64,000 nucleotides of DNA from Agrobacterium rosae (GTDB lineage: Bacteria > Pseudomonadota > Alphaproteobacteria > Rhizobiales > Rhizobiaceae): assembly GCF_002915175.1 (NCBI RefSeq), contig NZ_NXEJ01000012.1, positions 1-64,000 on the forward strand, given 5' to 3'. The translations under genes were made by a program, and so were the position numbers. Below, one piece after another: positions 62,427 through 64,000 of this stretch (within the stretch, counting starts at the first letter, position 1; every line of letters starts with the position of its first letter). Under the pieces are notes generated by a model that searched no databases, was not told the origin of the DNA, and was given only the letters and a program-made list of their open reading frames with translations.

Positions 62427-64000
62427 TCAATGAGCCTTCATTTCGCTAACGATCTGTTCTGGCTTCAATGACGACGGGTAGTAGGTCGGCCAATTGGTGA
62501 CTTCGTTTAGCAGGGCGGCACGGTCTTTTCCCCAATAGAGGTGGTAATGGTCAGCCTTGTTCGGAGCAATTCCGTGATCGCTAAACTGGATGTATTGGGG
62601 AGCCGTCGCGTCACCGCCTGTCTTCTTGAAGATGAACCGTACGCCTCGATTGCCCTTCTTGTAGGTCAGGATTTCCTTGCCGTCATAGGTGTAGGTGCCC
62701 TTAGACGGCTGGCCGTCCTTGTAGAAGGTCACAGCATCACCCTCAATCGTGATGCGGTCCACGTCCGTCTTGTAGCCGACTTCGTACTCGGCGCGGATGT
62801 CGTCTATGCTTGAAGTGCCCTTCTCTGCCTTATGCTTCCATACCGGATCAAGAGTGCCATCTTTGAGGTAAGGATAGACCGACTGCCAGTCTCCAGCATA
62901 GTCAGACAGCGGACGGTCCTTGACCTGGCTGTCTTCGAAATAACCCTTGTAGATCTGGGGATCACCGTGGCTGTGGGCGTGATCGTGACCGGTATGGTCG
63001 TGAGCTTCGCCGTCAGCGTGCTCATGGACTTTGCCGCTGCCACCAGCAACCGCAATATTGTAGGGCTTGCCTTCAACCTTGATTGTGCCAACCTCTTTCA
63101 GGTCCGTCTTGGAAATTCGACGCACCAGTCCGGCATTGGGATCACTCAGGACGACTTCATCTCCAGCCATGGCGATACGCGGGCGCGGATCGTTCCAGTG
63201 GCCGTCCATTGAGTAGGGCTCGGTTACCTTGGCGCTTTTGGAAATCTTGCCGTCGAGCACGTCGATCTGGTGCAGTGAGCCATCTTCGGTCAACACGTAT
63301 CCGAAGCGGGCGTTGGCCGGGTCGACTGCGAAATCAACGCGGCGGAATGGCAATTCGATATAGCGGAAGTGCCGTTCATCCGCGGGATCAACGACAACGA
63401 GACCCTTGGCACCGTAGTTGCCGAGAAACACCTGCATGCTCTTGGCACCCAGCAACGTGCCGGTTGTCTCGCCGCTCGGCAGATCGGCTGGATAGGTCAG
63501 CATCTTGGTCACCGGGCCTTCAGCGCTCGCGGTAACGGTCAGAATGCCTTCCTTGCATCCAGCGGCGAGGAAAGCGCCCGAAAATGCTTCGCCGTGAATG
63601 CCTGTGCAGGTCGCAACATCGCCTGTGGGTGTGCCGTCTTCCTTCACCGCACGCAAGCCGACGCGCGTTGGAGCCTTATCGCCTTCAACCGGGGCATCGG
63701 AGGCAACCGTCGTCACCCAGCCATTTCCCACTGGCGCCGCAAAACCGTGATGGGCACGCGCCTGCTTAAGCCGTGTCGATTCAATCTCGCCATCGGTCAA
63801 CTCGTGCGCATCGATGATTTCGTTGTAGCCACCCTTGTCGAAGTTGATGACGATCTTGCCGTCATGGTCGATGACGTGAAACGGGCGTGGACCGGTCAAA
63901 GCTTTTTCTACGGCCGACGGATCGGTAATCTCGATATCCGAATGGTCTCCATGAGAGTGGAGAGAAATGCCGCTATTGATAAAGTTGACGGCATCATTGT
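62427..64000 (-). CDS. AztD-ZinT fusion zinc-binding protein (5' end outside window)
   Basis: A periplasmic zinc protein of at least 524 residues, open through the right edge so the signal peptide is outside. The N-terminal part is AztD-like, a beta-propeller zinc chaperone of the AztABC importer (ISLHSHGDHSDIEITDPSA, LTGPRPFHVIDHDGKIVINF, SFR-type repeats). It is joined through a His/Asp-rich stretch (HADGEAHDHTGHDHAHSHGD) to a ZinT-like domain: YKGYFEDSQVKDRPLSDYAG, DWQSVYPYLKDGTLDPVW, and the ending HYHLYWGKDRAALLNEVTNW. ZinT and AztD usually occur as separate proteins that pass zinc to importers, so this looks like one shuttle with two binding sites. An adjacent aztABC off the edge is likely. 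Confidence 0.88.
   Translation of the reverse strand, partial: NDAVNFINSGISLHSHGDHSDIEITDPSAVEKALTGPRPFHVIDHDGKIVINFDKGGYNEIIDAHELTDGEIESTRLKQARAHHGFAAPVGNGWVTTVASDAPVEGDKAPTRVGLRAVKEDGTPTGDVATCTGIHGEAFSGAFLAAGCKEGILTVTASAEGPVTKMLTYPADLPSGETTGTLLGAKSMQVFLGNYGAKGLVVVDPADERHFRYIELPFRRVDFAVDPANARFGYVLTEDGSLHQIDVLDGKISKSAKVTEPYSMDGHWNDPRPRIAMAGDEVVLSDPNAGLVRRISKTDLKEVGTIKVEGKPYNIAVAGGSGKVHEHADGEAHDHTGHDHAHSHGDPQIYKGYFEDSQVKDRPLSDYAGDWQSVYPYLKDGTLDPVWKHKAEKGTSSIDDIRAEYEVGYKTDVDRITIEGDAVTFYKDGQPSKGTYTYDGKEILTYKKGNRGVRFIFKKTGGDATAPQYIQFSDHGIAPNKADHYHLYWGKDRAALLNEVTNWPTYYPSSLKPEQIVSEMKAH

Overview
The window looks like a plasmid, chromid or accessory chromosomal segment of a Rhizobiaceae bacterium (Rhizobium/Agrobacterium type). 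The evidence is the set of rhizobial small families (DUF982, DUF2934, DUF6894), an ExoD protein, an AztD zinc chaperone, a Ti-plasmid-like oriT with a traC remnant, and the codon and GC character. No rRNA, tRNA or CRISPR array was seen. Coordinates and reading frames were worked out by eye; homology calls rest on remembered family motifs, not on a search.

Layout. (1) 0.2-8.2 kb: a decayed integrase, a membrane diguanylate cyclase, a MarR-monooxygenase operon and a divergent exported hydrolase/TetR pair with two matching operator palindromes. (2) 8.4-22.3 kb: an accessory island dense in toxin-antitoxin-like modules. It holds Fic; a wHTH-nucleotidyltransferase-PP2C operon behind a 28-bp palindrome; a relic conjugation origin with broken traC; a broken WGR gene; HU; a fused MNT-HEPN protein; a NYN-domain protein; a 458-aa HTH protein of unknown function; Xre-RES; and HipA with an unusually long HipB. 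Much of it is decaying through frameshifts and stops. (3) 23.1-24.4 kb: an IS256-family element with a frameshifted transposase.

(4) 25-40 kb: a metabolic cluster built from two similar halves. Each half has a LysR regulator, an MFS carrier and a type B carboxylesterase. Added to these are an enolase-superfamily enzyme, a ceramidase-like enzyme, an HD protein, a broken dienelactone hydrolase and another exported hydrolase. The two LysR genes are paralogues and share a ~40-bp upstream motif, so the region probably acts as one regulon that takes up and breaks down an ester- or amide-containing compound. The substrate is unknown.

(5) 40.8-47.8 kb: two chemoreceptors ending in a CheR-docking-type pentapeptide, a small exported protein, a kinase relic, an orphan terminator that may mark a small RNA, and a cold shock gene. 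(6) 48.1-57.2 kb: a formate dehydrogenase-like oxidoreductase coupled to a formate/nitrite channel, then a cytochrome oxidase operon (CtaG-like, CopD-like, CoxB, a fused subunit I/III, a small membrane protein). Subunit I lacks two classical proton-channel residues. (7) 57.3-64 kb: an alcohol dehydrogenase relic, small rhizobial proteins, MgtC, ExoD, an FMN reductase, a SemiSWEET-type protein, a PAS protein, and an AztD-ZinT zinc-binding fusion that runs off the right edge.

Broken genes are frequent (integrase, PP2C, traC, WGR, transposase, dienelactone hydrolase, a small exported protein). Three of them also carry in-frame stops, which suggests real decay, but the frameshifts should be checked against reads.
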